A stretch of DNA of 64,000 bases, taken from Kosakonia sp. H02. GTDB taxonomy: Bacteria > Pseudomonadota > Gammaproteobacteria > Enterobacterales > Enterobacteriaceae. Location of the stretch: the NCBI GenBank assembly GCA_030704225.1, contig CP131915.1:3100001-3164000 (forward strand), written 5' to 3'. The translations under genes were made by a program, and so were the position numbers. Position 1 is the first letter of the stretch, and each line of letters opens with the position of its first letter. The notes below the pieces were generated by a model. It had not been told where the DNA came from, ran no database searches, and saw only the letters and a program-made list of their open reading frames with translations. Of the stretch, positions 24,728 through 34,115 are shown piece after piece.

Positions 24728-25717
24728 ATGAAAATTTTTCGTATCCTTGATCCTTTTACGCTCACGCTGGTGTGTGTCGTTCTGCTGGCCTCTTTCTTCC
24801 CGGCGCGCGGCGGCTTTGTACCGTTTTTTGAATGGCTGACCACCGCCGCCATTGCGCTGCTGTTTTTTATGCATGGTGCAAAACTGTCACGCGAGGCGAT
24901 TATCGCCGGCGGTAGCCACTGGCGTTTACACCTGTGGGTCATGTGCAGCACCTTTGTGCTCTTTCCGGCGCTCGGCGTACTGTTTGTCTGGTGGTCGCCG
25001 GTCAATATCAGCCAGGAGTTGTACACCGGTTTCCTCTATTTATGCATTCTGCCCGCAACGGTGCAGTCGGCCATTGCCTTTACCTCGCTGGCAGGCGGCA
25101 ATGTTGCGGCTGCGGTCTGTTCTGCTTCCGCATCCAGTTTATTAGGGATTTTCCTGTCGCCGCTGTTAGTCGGCCTGCTGATGAACCTGCACGGTGCGCA
25201 AGGCAGCCTTGAGCAGGTCGGCAGAATTATGCTGCAACTGCTGCTGCCGTTTGTGCTTGGCCACCTGTCACGTCCGTGGACCGGAGCCTTTGTGGCGAAG
25301 CATAAAAAGTGGATTTCAAAGACCGACCAGTCGTCAATTCTGCTGGTGGTTTACTCCGCCTTTAGTGAAGCGGTGGTGAATGGGATCTGGCACAAAGTCG
25401 GCCTCGGTTCCCTGCTGTTTATCGTCGCGGCAAGCCTGGTGCTGTTGGCGATTGTGATTACGGTGAATATCGTGGTGGCGCGCAAATGCGGCTTTAACAA
25501 AGCGGATGAAATTACCATTGTCTTTTGCGGCTCGAAAAAGAGCCTCGCCAATGGGATCCCGATGGCCAATATTCTCTTTCCGACATCGGTTATTGGCATG
25601 ATGGTGCTGCCGCTGATGATCTTCCACCAGATCCAGTTGATGGTCTGCGCCGTGCTGGCCCGCCGTTACAAACGTCAGACGGAGCAGCGACAGGCGCAGG
25701 AAGCGGCAAAAGCCTAA
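24728..25717 (+). CDS. yfeH: Putative bile acid:sodium symporter family transporter YfeH
   Basis: Integral membrane protein of 329 residues with about nine or ten hydrophobic segments (LTLVCVVLLASFF, AAIALLFFMHG, LWVMCSTFVLFPALGVLF and others). It belongs to the SBF-like/bile-acid-sodium symporter family; the physiological substrate is unknown. I start at ATG 24728, five bases after AGGAG; an in-frame GTG two codons earlier lies inside the ribosome site. It is divergent from yfeR, its likely regulator. Its stop overlaps the stop of ypeB on the other strand. Confidence 0.93.
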   Translation: MKIFRILDPFTLTLVCVVLLASFFPARGGFVPFFEWLTTAAIALLFFMHGAKLSREAIIAGGSHWRLHLWVMCSTFVLFPALGVLFVWWSPVNISQELYTGFLYLCILPATVQSAIAFTSLAGGNVAAAVCSASASSLLGIFLSPLLVGLLMNLHGAQGSLEQVGRIMLQLLLPFVLGHLSRPWTGAFVAKHKKWISKTDQSSILLVVYSAFSEAVVNGIWHKVGLGSLLFIVAASLVLLAIVITVNIVVARKCGFNKADEITIVFCGSKKSLANGIPMANILFPTSVIGMMVLPLMIFHQIQLMVCAVLARRYKRQTEQRQAQEAAKA

Positions 25718-25929
25718 CCGCGTTTCAGGGGCTGAACCAGATGGCTCAGCCCTTCGGTTTTAATCAGTAAAGTAATCTGCATTAATTCGCCCAACCGCCC
25801 GGCGGGAAATTCATCTTTACGGGCAAACCACAACAGATACTCTTCCGGTAAATCGATGAGGCGACGCCCCTGGTATTTACCAAAGGGCATTACCGTATTG
25901 GCGATGTCGACCAGCTGTTCTTTTTCCAT
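25714..25929 (-). CDS. ypeB: DUF3820 family protein YpeB
   Basis: Small soluble protein of 71 residues with the DUF3820 core MPFGKYQGRRLIDLPEEYL-type segment (14-33), close in length to E. coli YpeB. Function unknown. It starts at the base after the ligA stop, so it is probably translated from the ligA transcript. It overlaps the 3' end of yfeH by 4 bp convergently. No catalytic motif is evident. Confidence 0.92.
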   Translation of the reverse strand: MEKEQLVDIANTVMPFGKYQGRRLIDLPEEYLLWFARKDEFPAGRLGELMQITLLIKTEGLSHLVQPLKRG

Positions 25930-27948
25930 TTACTCCCCCAGCAAGCGGATCATTTCGGCTTCATCAATCACGTCAATCCCCAGCTCCTGCGCTTTCGCCA
26001 GTTTCGAACCGGCGGCTTCCCCGGCGATCACCAGATCGGTTTTCTTCGACACGCTGCCAGCCACTTTTGCCCCCAGCGCCGTCAAACGGGCTTTGGCATC
26101 GTCGCGCGAAAGCTGGCTCAGACTGCCGGTCAGCACCACGGTTTTGCCAGCGAATGGGCTGTCTATCTCTTCGGCTTTGACCACCACCGGCGCAGGCCAG
26201 TGAATACCCACTTCCTCTGTAAGCTGGCGAATCACATCGCGATTACTCTCTTCGCTAAAGAAATTATGCACATGTTTTGCCACCACCACGCCGACATCCG
26301 GCACCTTCTGGAGTTCATCGACAGACGCAGCCATCAGCGCGTCCAGGGTGCCGAAATACGCCGCCAGCCCAGCTGCCGTCGCTTCGCCTACTTCGCGAAT
26401 ACCGAGCGCGTAGAGGAAGCGGGCGAAAGTCGTACTCTTTGCCTTTTCCAGCGCATTAACCACGTTTTGCGCTGATTTCGGCCCCATACGATCGAGGCCA
26501 GTCAGCTTGCCAGCGGTCAAACGGAACAGATCTGCCGGCGTGTGGACGTACTCTTTTTCAACCAGTTGGTCGATGATTTTGTCGCCCATCCCGTCGACAT
26601 CCATCGCCCGACGTGAAACGAAATGCTTGAGAGATTCCTTACGCTGGGCGCCGCAAATCAACCCCCCGGTGCAGCGGGCAACGGCTTCACCTTCAACGCG
26701 TTCCACATCCGAACCGCACACCGGGCAGTGAGCCGGAAAAACGATTTCGCGCGTCTCGGGCGGGCGCTCGGAAAGCACCACATTGACCACCTGCGGGATC
26801 ACGTCCCCGGCGCGGCGAATCACTACTTGATCGCCAATGCGCAGGCCCAGACGGTCAATCTCGTCGGCATTGTGTAGTGTCGCGTTACTGACCAGCACCC
26901 CGGCAACGTGTACTGGCTCAAGCCGTGCGACAGGCGTGATCGCGCCCGTGCGCCCTACCTGGAACTCCACATCACGCACGAAGGTAAGCTGTTCCTGCGC
27001 CGGGAATTTAAAGGCTACCGCCCAGCGCGGCGCACGTGCAACAAACCCTAACTGCTCTTGCAGCGCCAGCGAATCAACCTTGATAACCACGCCGTCAATA
27101 TCAAAGCCCAGCGTCGGCCGGTCTTCTTCAACTTTATGGTAGAAAGCCAGCACCTCTTCCGGCGTGCCGCACAGACGTATGCGCTCACTCACCGGCAAGC
27201 CCCAGTCCTTGAACTGCTGTAAACGTGCCAGATGGCTGCCCGGCAGTTCGCCGCCTTCCAGGATACCAACGCCATAGCAGAAGAACGTGAGCGGACGCTT
27301 CGCGGTGATACGCGGATCAAGCTGGCGCAGCGAACCGGCAGCGGCGTTGCGCGGGTTAGCAAACACTTTCCCACCGGTGCGGCGCGCGTCTTCATTGATT
27401 TTTTCAAAACCGGACTGCGGTAAAAAGACCTCGCCGCGCACTTCCAGACGAGCAGGAATGTTGTCGCCGCGAAGCTTAAGCGGAATGGCGCGAATGGTGC
27501 GCACGTTAGCGGTGATATCTTCCCCGGTTGTGCCATCGCCGCGCGTCGCTGCGCGTACTAATAGCCCGTTTTCATACAGCAGGCTTACCGCCAGACCGTC
27601 GAGTTTCAGTTCGCAACAGTAAATCAGCGCATCCGTGCTTTTGAGCCTGTCCTGCACGCGTTTGTTGAACGCCAGGAAGCTCTCTTCGTCAAAAACGTTG
27701 TCCAGCGACAGCATCGGCACTTCATGGCGCACCTGAGTGAAGGCGGTGAGCGGCGCGGCACCGACGCGCTGGGTCGGTGAGTCCGGCGTGATAAGTTCCG
27801 GGTGCTGCGCTTCAAGCTCGCGCAGCTCGCGCATCAGGCGGTCATACTCCGCATCCGGGATCTCCGGCGCGTCCATAACGTGGTACAGATGTTCATGATG
27901 GCGAAGGGTAGTTCGCAGTTCTGTCAGTTGTTGTTCAATTGATTCCAT
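25930..27948 (-). CDS. ligA: NAD-dependent DNA ligase LigA
   Basis: Essential replicative DNA ligase, 672 residues (E. coli 671). It seals nicks using NAD. Visible features: the adenylated lysine in CELKLDGLAV (about 113-122), OB-fold region, the four-cysteine zinc finger (CPVCGSD near 408-414 and CTGGLIC near 426-432), helix-hairpin-helix repeats (470-580), and a C-terminal BRCT domain (about 590-672, FAGKTVVLTGSL). Start ATG 27948. It lies downstream of zipA on the same strand, separated by the terminator at 27966-27990, and upstream of ypeB. Confidence 0.99.
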   Translation of the reverse strand: MESIEQQLTELRTTLRHHEHLYHVMDAPEIPDAEYDRLMRELRELEAQHPELITPDSPTQRVGAAPLTAFTQVRHEVPMLSLDNVFDEESFLAFNKRVQDRLKSTDALIYCCELKLDGLAVSLLYENGLLVRAATRGDGTTGEDITANVRTIRAIPLKLRGDNIPARLEVRGEVFLPQSGFEKINEDARRTGGKVFANPRNAAAGSLRQLDPRITAKRPLTFFCYGVGILEGGELPGSHLARLQQFKDWGLPVSERIRLCGTPEEVLAFYHKVEEDRPTLGFDIDGVVIKVDSLALQEQLGFVARAPRWAVAFKFPAQEQLTFVRDVEFQVGRTGAITPVARLEPVHVAGVLVSNATLHNADEIDRLGLRIGDQVVIRRAGDVIPQVVNVVLSERPPETREIVFPAHCPVCGSDVERVEGEAVARCTGGLICGAQRKESLKHFVSRRAMDVDGMGDKIIDQLVEKEYVHTPADLFRLTAGKLTGLDRMGPKSAQNVVNALEKAKSTTFARFLYALGIREVGEATAAGLAAYFGTLDALMAASVDELQKVPDVGVVVAKHVHNFFSEESNRDVIRQLTEEVGIHWPAPVVVKAEEIDSPFAGKTVVLTGSLSQLSRDDAKARLTALGAKVAGSVSKKTDLVIAGEAAGSKLAKAQELGIDVIDEAEMIRLLGE

Positions 27949-27965
27949 ATCGCACCATCAATGAT

Positions 27966-27990
27966 AAAAAACCCCCGACAGGCGGGGGTT
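27966..27990 (-). terminator. Terminator after zipA
   Basis: On the minus strand a CCCCCG/CGGGGG stem with a short loop is followed by TTTTTT, 28 nt after the zipA stop. It separates zipA from ligA at least partially. Confidence 0.88.
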
Positions 27991-28017
27991 CTGGAAGGGA
28001 ATGTATGCGTAATTCCG

Positions 28018-29001
28018 TTACGCGTTGGCGTCTTTGACTTCGCGAATACGATCCTGGTATTCACGTAATTTTTGCGGCGTCATCATCCGGCGTTGATCGT
28101 CGAGCACCACACCGCCCACTTCATCAGCGATGTGCTGCGCGGATTGCAGCATCAGTTTGAAGTTCTGCAACTCGTCGCCATACGACGGAACCTGCATAAA
28201 GATGGTTACGCCAGGCGTTGCCATCTCGCCCATGGTTTCAACATCAAATGTGCCCGGATTGACCATGTTCGCCAGACTGAAGAGCGCCGGGCCGCTGCCG
28301 TCCGGACTGAGGTGGCGATGGAAGATATTCATATCGCCGAATTTAAACCCGGCCTGCAAGATGCTGTTGAGCAGCACTTCACCATTCAGTGCGCTGCCAT
28401 GGTGCGCCGCGACGTTCATGATAATAACAGTCTCTTTGCGCTGCGGTTTTTCAACCGGCGCTTCAACTACCGGCTCGGGTTCTGGCTGCGCAGGCGGTTC
28501 AACGATCTGCGGTTGGTGCTGCATTTGCGGCTGCGGTTGCTGCACAGGTGCTGTGGGTTGAGCGGCAGGCCGTACCGGCTGAGTTTCATACGCGGGCGCT
28601 TGCACAGGCGGGCGTTCCGGCTGCTGTGGCTGAGAATAAGACTGTGGCGCGTGGTGCTGTGGCTCTGCGGGTTGAACCGGCTGAGCCGTTGGGCGCGGTT
28701 GAGCCGACGCATAAGGCGGCTGGTATTGATGCTGCGAATGCTGACGCGGCGCGTCTTGATCTGCACCGGCCTTTGGTGCGCTGTTCACTTTATGAACGCG
28801 AACTTCACCCACGCCTTCGTCGTCTTCAACATCTTCGTCATCAAACTCGTCGTCGTCACGTCTCGACTTCATACGTTTCAGTGGGCGATCGCGGAACATC
28901 GATGAACGTTCTTTACGACTGGTCCAGAAACCGTGAACCAGTAAAGCGATTATGGCGATCGCGCCAACAATGATTAATATCAGACGCAAATCCTGCATCA
29001 T
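28018..29001 (-). CDS. zipA: Cell division protein ZipA
   Basis: Inner-membrane division protein of 327 residues that tethers FtsZ to the membrane. N-terminal transmembrane helix (about 5-27, LRLILIIVGAIAIIALLVHG), a charged segment with RRDDDEFDDEDVEDDEG, a long Pro/Gln-rich linker (about 75-180) and the C-terminal FtsZ-binding domain (about 190-327, IIMNVAAHHG to the end). Start chosen at the MMQDLRL double methionine; the longer frame upstream is not family-like. It is divergent from cysZ with a 229-bp gap. The linker is shorter in places than in E. coli, normal for this low-complexity region. Confidence 0.98.
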   Translation of the reverse strand: MMQDLRLILIIVGAIAIIALLVHGFWTSRKERSSMFRDRPLKRMKSRRDDDEFDDEDVEDDEGVGEVRVHKVNSAPKAGADQDAPRQHSQHQYQPPYASAQPRPTAQPVQPAEPQHHAPQSYSQPQQPERPPVQAPAYETQPVRPAAQPTAPVQQPQPQMQHQPQIVEPPAQPEPEPVVEAPVEKPQRKETVIIMNVAAHHGSALNGEVLLNSILQAGFKFGDMNIFHRHLSPDGSGPALFSLANMVNPGTFDVETMGEMATPGVTIFMQVPSYGDELQNFKLMLQSAQHIADEVGGVVLDDQRRMMTPQKLREYQDRIREVKDANA

Positions 29002-29230
29002 TATATTCTCTGTTGTTCTAACACCTTGCCACCACGGCAAACATTTACTCACTAAGAGTATTTGCGCATTAGGCCAAGTGCAAGTGTATGGGAAGCATTC
29101 ACCGCATAAAGATGAATTAAATCGTGCTTTTTGCTGTTTTTTCGAACATTTCCGAACAGGTTTCCCCCGTCCGGCGAATATTATAAGCTTCAGTTTTTTC
29201 GTATGTCTTAAAAAGGAGTCCAGTCAGAAT

Positions 29231-29992
29231 ATGATTTCATCATCGCCAGACGCTGCTCGCAGTGGCCTCTACTACTTTTCCCAGGGCTGGAAACTGGTCA
29301 CGCTGCCAGGCATTCGCCGGTTTGTGATCCTGCCGTTGCTGGTGAACATTGTCCTGATGGGCGGCGCTTTCTGGTGGTTGTTTACCCGCCTCGATAGCTG
29401 GATCCCTTCATTAATGAGCCATGTTCCGGACTGGCTGCAATGGCTCAGCTATTTATTATGGCCGATTATCGTTATCTCGGTTCTGCTGGTGTTTGGCTAT
29501 TTCTTTTCGACTATCGCTAACTGGATTGCCGCACCTTTTAATGGCCTGCTGGCAGAACAGCTGGAAGCGCGCCTGACCGGAGCCGTTCCGCCGGATGTCG
29601 GTGTATTCGGGCTGATGAAAGATGTGCCGCGCATTATGAAGCGCGAATGGCAAAAACTGGCCTGGTACCTGCCCCGCGCCGCCATCTTACTTATCCTCTA
29701 TTTTATTCCCGGGATCGGGCAGACCGTCGCGCCGGTGTTATGGTTCCTTTTTAGCGCCTGGATGTTGGCTATTCAGTATTGCGACTATCCATTTGACAAC
29801 CACAAAGTGCCTTTTAAGGCCATGCGTGTGTCCTTACGTTCACAAAAGGTCATGAATATGCAATTCGGCGCGCTCACCAGTCTGTTTACGCTGGTTCCGG
29901 TGCTGAATCTGGTTGTGATGCCCGTAGCCGTATGCGGCGCGACGGCAATGTGGGTCGATTGTTACCGTGAAAAGCATGCAACATGGCGTTGA
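29231..29992 (+). CDS. cysZ: Sulfate transporter CysZ
   Basis: Inner-membrane protein of 253 residues, the same length as E. coli CysZ, which mediates sulfate entry for cysteine biosynthesis. Several hydrophobic helices are visible (about 26-48, 68-92, 150-190, 205-225). Start ATG 29231 follows AAAAGGAGT; the frame extends further upstream but without homology. It precedes cysK on the same strand, separated by 140 bp in which a CysB-responsive promoter is expected. Confidence 0.97.
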   Translation: MISSSPDAARSGLYYFSQGWKLVTLPGIRRFVILPLLVNIVLMGGAFWWLFTRLDSWIPSLMSHVPDWLQWLSYLLWPIIVISVLLVFGYFFSTIANWIAAPFNGLLAEQLEARLTGAVPPDVGVFGLMKDVPRIMKREWQKLAWYLPRAAILLILYFIPGIGQTVAPVLWFLFSAWMLAIQYCDYPFDNHKVPFKAMRVSLRSQKVMNMQFGALTSLFTLVPVLNLVVMPVAVCGATAMWVDCYREKHATWR

Positions 29993-30132
29993 GGAATTAT
30001 TCCTTTTCTTATTCCATACTGAAAATCATTATTTCACCTCAGCATATAGATATGCGATTTCCTTACTTCCGCATCAACGGTAAGTGGGTATGCTGGGCTG
30101 GTTTCTCAATTTCATACAGTTAAGGACGGGCT

Positions 30133-31104
30133 ATGAGTAAGATTTTTGAAGACAACTCGTTGACTATTGGTCATACGCCGCTGGTTCGACTGAACCGCAT
30201 CGGTAACGGACGTATTCTGGCGAAGGTCGAGTCCCGCAACCCAAGCTTCAGCGTAAAATGCCGTATCGGTGCCAATATGATTTGGGATGCCGAAAAACGC
30301 GGTGTGCTGAAGCCGGGTGTGGAACTGGTTGAGCCGACCAGTGGTAACACCGGTATCGCACTGGCTTACGTAGCGGCAGCGCGCGGCTACAAGCTGACGC
30401 TGACCATGCCGGAAACCATGAGTATCGAACGCCGTAAGCTACTGAAAGCGCTGGGCGCGAACCTGGTGCTGACCGAAGGTGCGAAAGGCATGAAAGGCGC
30501 TATCCAAAAAGCTGAAGAGATTGTTGCCAGCGATCCGGAAAAATATCTGCTGCTTCAGCAGTTCAGCAACCCGGCAAACCCGGAAATCCACGAAAAAACA
30601 ACAGGTCCGGAGATCTGGGAAGATACAGACGGCCAGGTTGATGTGTTTATCTCCGGCGTGGGTACGGGCGGTACGCTGACGGGTGTCACGCGCTTTATCA
30701 AAAATACCAAAGGCAAAACCGATCTGATTACCGTTGCGGTTGAACCAACCGATTCTCCGGTGATTTCGCAGGCGCTGGCCGGTGAAGAACTGAAACCAGG
30801 TCCGCATAAAATTCAGGGTATTGGTGCAGGTTTTATCCCGGCCAACCTGGATTTAAAACTGATCGACAAAGTGGTTAAAATCACCAACGAAGAAGCCATC
30901 AGCACCGCGCGTCGCCTGATGGAAGAAGAAGGTATTCTGGCCGGTATCTCTTCCGGTGCAGCCGTAGCGGCCGCATTGAAACTTCAGGAAGACGAATCCT
31001 TTACCAATAAGAATATTGTGGTTATTCTGCCTTCTTCCGGCGAGCGTTATTTGAGCACCGCTTTGTTTGCCGATCTGTTCACTGAAAAAGAACTGCAACA
31101 GTGA
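30133..31104 (+). CDS. cysK: Cysteine synthase A (O-acetylserine sulfhydrylase)
   Basis: PLP enzyme of 323 residues, converting O-acetylserine and sulfide to cysteine. The PLP lysine is in SVKCRIG (Lys42 by family numbering), the substrate loop is TSGNTG (about 69-74), and the phosphate-binding loop is GTGGT (about 177-181). Start ATG 30133 follows TAAGGA. It is known to be CysB-activated; it is followed by a strong terminator. CysM, the isozyme, is encoded at 34973. Confidence 0.99.
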   Translation: MSKIFEDNSLTIGHTPLVRLNRIGNGRILAKVESRNPSFSVKCRIGANMIWDAEKRGVLKPGVELVEPTSGNTGIALAYVAAARGYKLTLTMPETMSIERRKLLKALGANLVLTEGAKGMKGAIQKAEEIVASDPEKYLLLQQFSNPANPEIHEKTTGPEIWEDTDGQVDVFISGVGTGGTLTGVTRFIKNTKGKTDLITVAVEPTDSPVISQALAGEELKPGPHKIQGIGAGFIPANLDLKLIDKVVKITNEEAISTARRLMEEEGILAGISSGAAVAAALKLQEDESFTNKNIVVILPSSGERYLSTALFADLFTEKELQQ

Positions 31105-31131
31105 TGCCAGATTGTTAAATTAGCGCAAAAA

Positions 31132-31154
31132 AGCACCTATTGAGGTGCTTTTTT
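31132..31154 (+). terminator. Terminator after cysK
   Basis: AGCACCT-attg-AGGTGCT is flanked by an A-run and six Ts, 27 nt after the cysK stop. Confidence 0.93.
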
Positions 31155-31487
31155 GTGGCGTACGTCAAATTTTTGTCCCGCCTGGCATTGCCTGAATCCT
31201 TCTGGTCTGGTATTTAACCATCACATTTATTTTGAAGCGCGAAATTAATCGGGGGCATAATTTCCCTAAGCTGAATCGATTTTATGATTTGGTTCAATTC
31301 TCGCTTTCGCGGCATAATGTTTAATGACGTACGAAACATCGGCGACCAGAAGCGTCTGCACGGGATCGTGCCATTAAGACATCTGTACCCTGGCTCGTTA
31401 CGCCAGCGCTAACTATACAGGCTAAAGTCGTGCCGCCAGGCTAGACTTTAGTTCCACAACACTAAACCTATAAGTTGGGGAAATACA
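31155..31487 (+). promoter_or_regulatory. ptsH control region including P0-like promoter
   Basis: This is a 330-bp gap without a gene. TTGGTT (31289-31294) and CATAAT (31313-31318), with an 18-nt spacer, correspond to the P0 promoter of E. coli ptsHI-crr, and the region down to the ptsH start closely resembles the E. coli leader from memory. In E. coli this region carries CRP- and repressor-controlled promoters; I do not place those sites precisely. Confidence 0.65.
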
Positions 31488-31745
31488 ATGTTCCAGCAAG
31501 AAGTTACCATTACAGCTCCGAACGGTCTGCACACTCGCCCTGCTGCTCAGTTTGTTAAAGAAGCGAAAGGCTTCTCTTCTGAAATCACTGTGACTTCCAA
31601 CGGCAAAAGCGCCAGCGCGAAAAGCCTGTTCAAACTGCAAACTCTGGGCCTGACTCAAGGTACTGTTGTGACTCTGACCGCTGAAGGCGAAGACGAACAA
31701 AAAGCAGTAGAACATCTGGTTAAACTGATGGCAGAGCTCGAGTAA
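31488..31745 (+). CDS. ptsH: Phosphocarrier protein HPr
   Basis: HPr of 85 residues, exactly the enterobacterial length. It carries phosphate from enzyme I to all EIIA proteins, via His15 in NGLHTRPA. It heads the ptsH-ptsI-crr operon; ptsI starts 48 nt after the stop. ATG preceded by TTGGGGAAA. It would also feed the polyol EIIA encoded at 18215. Confidence 0.99.
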   Translation: MFQQEVTITAPNGLHTRPAAQFVKEAKGFSSEITVTSNGKSASAKSLFKLQTLGLTQGTVVTLTAEGEDEQKAVEHLVKLMAELE

Positions 31746-31793
31746 GTTTTTTACGAGTTCGTTTAAAGATCAGTCACAAGTAAAGGTAGGGTT

Positions 31794-33521
31794 ATGATTT
31801 CAGGCATTTTAGCATCCCCGGGTATCGCTTTCGGCAAAGCACTGCTGCTGAAAGAAGACGAGATCGTCATCGACCGGAAGAAAGTTTCTGCCGACAAGGT
31901 TGACCAGGAAGTTGAGCGTTTCCTGAGCGGCCGTGCCAAGGCATCGGCACAGCTGGAAGCGATCAAAACGAAAGCAGGTGAAACTTTCGGTGAAGAAAAA
32001 GAAGCCATCTTCGAAGGCCATATTATGTTGCTCGAAGATGAGGAGCTGGAGCAGGAAATCATAGCCCTGATTAAAGATAAGAGCATGACTGCCGACGCGG
32101 CAGCCCATGAAGTTATCGAAGGTCAGGCAACGGCCCTGGAAGAGCTGGACGACGAATACCTGAAAGAGCGCGCGGCTGACGTGCGTGACATCGGTAAGCG
32201 CCTGCTTCGCAACATACTTGGTATGCCGATTATCGATCTGAGCGCCATTCAGGACGAAGTTATCCTGGTTGCTGCGGATCTGACCCCGTCAGAAACCGCC
32301 CAGTTGAACCTCAAAAAAGTGCTTGGTTTTATCACCGATATCGGTGGCCGCACCTCCCACACGTCTATCATGGCGCGCTCGCTTGAACTGCCGGCGATTG
32401 TGGGTACCGGTAGCGTCACCACGCAAGTGAAAAACGGCGATTATCTGATCCTCGATGCGGTTAACAACAAAGTGTACGTTAACCCAAGCGAAGAAGAGAT
32501 CGAAACTCTGCGCGCCGCTCAGGCTCAGGTCGCGGAAGAGAAAGCCGAACTGGCGAAATTGAAAGACTTGCCGGCGATCACCCTTGATGGCCACCAGGTT
32601 GAAGTCTGTGCCAACATCGGTACCGTTCGCGATGTCGCGGGCGCAGAGCGCAATGGCGCTGAAGGTGTTGGCCTGTACCGTACCGAATTCCTGTTTATGG
32701 ACCGCGACGCGCTGCCGACTGAAGAAGAGCAGTTCGAAGCCTACAAAGCGGTGGCGGAAGCCTGTGGCTCTCAGGCCGTTATTGTACGTACCATGGACAT
32801 TGGCGGCGACAAAGAGCTGCCGTACATGAATTTCCCGAAAGAAGAGAACCCGTTCCTGGGCTGGCGCGCCGTGCGTATCGCCATGGATCGCAAAGAGATC
32901 CTGCGCGATCAGGTTCGCGCTATCCTGCGCGCTTCTGCTTTCGGCAAACTGCGCATTATGTTCCCGATGATCATCTCTGTTGAAGAAGTGCGTGCACTGA
33001 AAAAAGAGATTGAGATCTACAAACAGGAACTGCGTGACGAAGGTAAAGCCTTTGACGAAACCATCGAAATTGGCGTGATGGTAGAAACCCCTGCCGCTGC
33101 GACCATTGCTCGTCATCTGGCCAAAGAAGTCGATTTCTTTAGTATCGGTACCAATGATTTAACGCAGTACACCCTGGCAGTTGACCGTGGTAATGATATG
33201 ATTTCACATCTTTACCAGCCGATGTCACCGTCCGTACTCACTTTGATCAAGCAAGTTATTGATGCTTCTCACGCAGAAGGCAAATGGACTGGCATGTGTG
33301 GTGAGCTTGCTGGCGACGAACGTGCTACACTTCTGTTGCTGGGGATGGGTCTGGATGAATTCAGTATGAGTGCCATTTCTATCCCGCGTATCAAGAAGAT
33401 CATTCGTAACACGAACTTCGAAGATGCGAAGGTGTTAGCAGAGCAGGCTCTTGCTCAACCGACAACGGACGAGTTAATGACGCTGGTTAACAAGTTCATT
33501 GAAGAAAAAACAATCTGCTAA
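31794..33521 (+). CDS. ptsI: PTS enzyme I (phosphoenolpyruvate-protein phosphotransferase)
   Basis: Enzyme I, 575 residues as in E. coli. It takes phosphate from PEP onto the active-site histidine (GGRTSHTSIMARS, about 183-195) and donates it to HPr. The C-terminal TIM-barrel PEP-binding domain shows GLYRTEFLFM (about 293-302) and the conserved GMCGELAGD (about 500-508) with the catalytic cysteine. Middle gene of ptsHI-crr; crr follows after 40 nt. Confidence 0.99.
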   Translation: MISGILASPGIAFGKALLLKEDEIVIDRKKVSADKVDQEVERFLSGRAKASAQLEAIKTKAGETFGEEKEAIFEGHIMLLEDEELEQEIIALIKDKSMTADAAAHEVIEGQATALEELDDEYLKERAADVRDIGKRLLRNILGMPIIDLSAIQDEVILVAADLTPSETAQLNLKKVLGFITDIGGRTSHTSIMARSLELPAIVGTGSVTTQVKNGDYLILDAVNNKVYVNPSEEEIETLRAAQAQVAEEKAELAKLKDLPAITLDGHQVEVCANIGTVRDVAGAERNGAEGVGLYRTEFLFMDRDALPTEEEQFEAYKAVAEACGSQAVIVRTMDIGGDKELPYMNFPKEENPFLGWRAVRIAMDRKEILRDQVRAILRASAFGKLRIMFPMIISVEEVRALKKEIEIYKQELRDEGKAFDETIEIGVMVETPAAATIARHLAKEVDFFSIGTNDLTQYTLAVDRGNDMISHLYQPMSPSVLTLIKQVIDASHAEGKWTGMCGELAGDERATLLLLGMGLDEFSMSAISIPRIKKIIRNTNFEDAKVLAEQALAQPTTDELMTLVNKFIEEKTIC

Positions 33522-33561
33522 TCCACGAGATGCGGCCCAAATTACTGCTTAGGAGAAGATC

Positions 33562-34071
33562 ATGGGTTTGTTCGATAAACTGAAATCTCTGGTTTCTGAT
33601 GATAAAAAAGACACCGGAACCATTGAGATTGTTGCCCCGCTTTCTGGCGAAATCGTCAACATTGAAGATGTACCAGATGTTGTTTTCGCTGAGAAAATCG
33701 TTGGTGATGGCATTGCTATCAAACCGACCGGCAACAAAATGGTAGCTCCGGTTGATGGTACTATCGGCAAAATCTTTGAAACCAACCATGCCTTCTCTAT
33801 CGAATCCGATAGCGGCATTGAGCTTTTCGTGCACTTCGGTATCGACACCGTTGAACTGAAAGGTGAAGGTTTCAAACGCATCGCGGAAGAAGGCCAGCGT
33901 GTAAAAGTTGGCGATCCAGTAATCGAATTCGATCTGCCGCTGCTGGAAGAGAAAGCCAAGTCAACGCTGACGCCGGTTGTGATCTCCAACATGGACGAGA
34001 TCAAAGAGCTTATCAAACTGTCTGGTAGCGTAACCGTGGGTGAAACCCCGGTGATCCGCATCAAGAAGTAA
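33562..34071 (+). CDS. crr: Glucose-specific PTS EIIA (EIIA-Glc)
   Basis: EIIA-Glc of 169 residues. It phosphorylates EIIBC-Glc and acts as the regulator of adenylate cyclase and non-PTS permeases. The phosphorylated histidine is in LFVHFGIDTV (about 87-96), with the second active-site His in ETNHAFSIES (about 74-83). Start ATG after AGGAGA. Last gene of the operon, followed by a hairpin terminator shared with convergent pdxK. Confidence 0.99.
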   Translation: MGLFDKLKSLVSDDKKDTGTIEIVAPLSGEIVNIEDVPDVVFAEKIVGDGIAIKPTGNKMVAPVDGTIGKIFETNHAFSIESDSGIELFVHFGIDTVELKGEGFKRIAEEGQRVKVGDPVIEFDLPLLEEKAKSTLTPVVISNMDEIKELIKLSGSVTVGETPVIRIKK

Positions 34072-34087
34072 GCTCAACAGATATGAA

Positions 34088-34115
34088 AATGGCACCGCAA
34101 GGTGCCATTTTTGTT
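34088..34115. terminator. Bidirectional terminator between crr and pdxK
   Basis: GGCACC-gcaa-GGTGCC with flanking AAAAT/ATTTTT gives a T-run for crr. A weaker one on the other strand serves convergent pdxK. Confidence 0.88.

Noticed and set aside
28952..29230. N-terminal extension of the cysZ frame
   Set aside because: It overlaps the 5' end of zipA and its promoter region. The ATG at 29231 has AAAAGGAGT and gives the exact family length.
32289..33116. Long minus-strand frame of 275 codons antisense to ptsI
   Set aside because: A shadow of the highly biased ptsI codon usage, with Phe/His/Arg-rich composition and no domain.
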